Positions 63,972 to 64,000 of a stretch of 64,000 nucleotides of DNA are shown here, in pieces. The notes beneath the pieces are model-generated. The model saw only the letters and a program-made list of their open reading frames with translations. It was not told the origin of the DNA and did no database searches. Origin of the DNA: Rhynchopus sp. YZ270_cl-10 (Eukaryota > Euglenozoa > Diplonemea > Diplonemida > Diplonemidae). The position numbers were made by a program, and so were the translations under genes. Numbering within the stretch: position 1 is the first letter of the stretch; every line of letters starts with the position of its first letter. The stretch lies in assembly GCA_964035575.1 (NCBI GenBank), contig OZ037880.1:62001-126000 (forward strand). The letters run 5' to 3'.

Positions 63972-64000
63972 CTGAAGGTGTTAGGTTATGTACATACATC

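Overview
This window looks like nuclear DNA of a flagellate of the Euglenozoa, most likely a diplonemid or a close relative (inference). Three things point there. All 23 protein genes I can support lie on the minus strand, as in the long one-way gene clusters of that group. The gene at the left edge encodes only the C-terminal half of the succinate dehydrogenase iron-sulfur subunit behind an unrelated leader; this split gene is a known euglenozoan trait. Unlike kinetoplastids, the genes carry many ordinary spliceosomal introns, with 5' sites nearly always GTATG/GTATT (once GTGTGT) and 3' sites CAG. Flagellar and cytoskeletal genes (centrin, a thioredoxin-IQ protein, a CH-GAS2 protein, a long coiled coil) fit a flagellate.

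Layout from left to right, all genes on the minus strand. 1-13 kb: SDH2-C, cyclin L, a two-RRM-like protein, centrin, an MFS transporter, an arylsulfatase, a type I membrane protein and a WD40 protein. 12.8-18.4 kb: a gene-free tract with two foldback-type elements carrying tandem 7-8 bp repeats. 18.4-26.2 kb: CH-GAS2 coiled coil, Mpv17 family, TSR3 rRNA-modifying enzyme, short-chain dehydrogenase. 26.2-34.9 kb: an 8.6 kb gene desert full of small repeats. 34.9-42 kb: two small proteins around another repeat-rich tract with a complete non-autonomous hAT element bounded by an 8 bp target duplication. 42-64 kb: a 1509-residue Ser-rich secreted protein, thioredoxin-IQ, coiled coil, two alpha-helical (probably mitochondrial) proteins, a 1653-residue TSP1/EGF multi-pass membrane protein, an unidentified conserved-looking protein, a small secreted protein, and the 3' end of a DnaJ gene with a 7-bp minisatellite in its intron.

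The genes do not form one pathway. Recurrent themes are mitochondrion (SDH2-C, Mpv17 family, helical proteins), flagellum/cytoskeleton and cell surface (sulfatase, Ser-rich, TSP1 and three small secreted or membrane proteins). The most unusual signal is outside the genes: about 30 copies of 30-45 bp hairpin repeats (families A, B and D) and a roughly 110 bp SINE-like family (C). Several copies share a CTCTCGTG core, their stems vary in a compensated way, and every copy I found lies on the plus strand, antisense to all the genes, including copies inside introns. Exon coordinates were derived by hand from splice consensus and reading-frame continuity.
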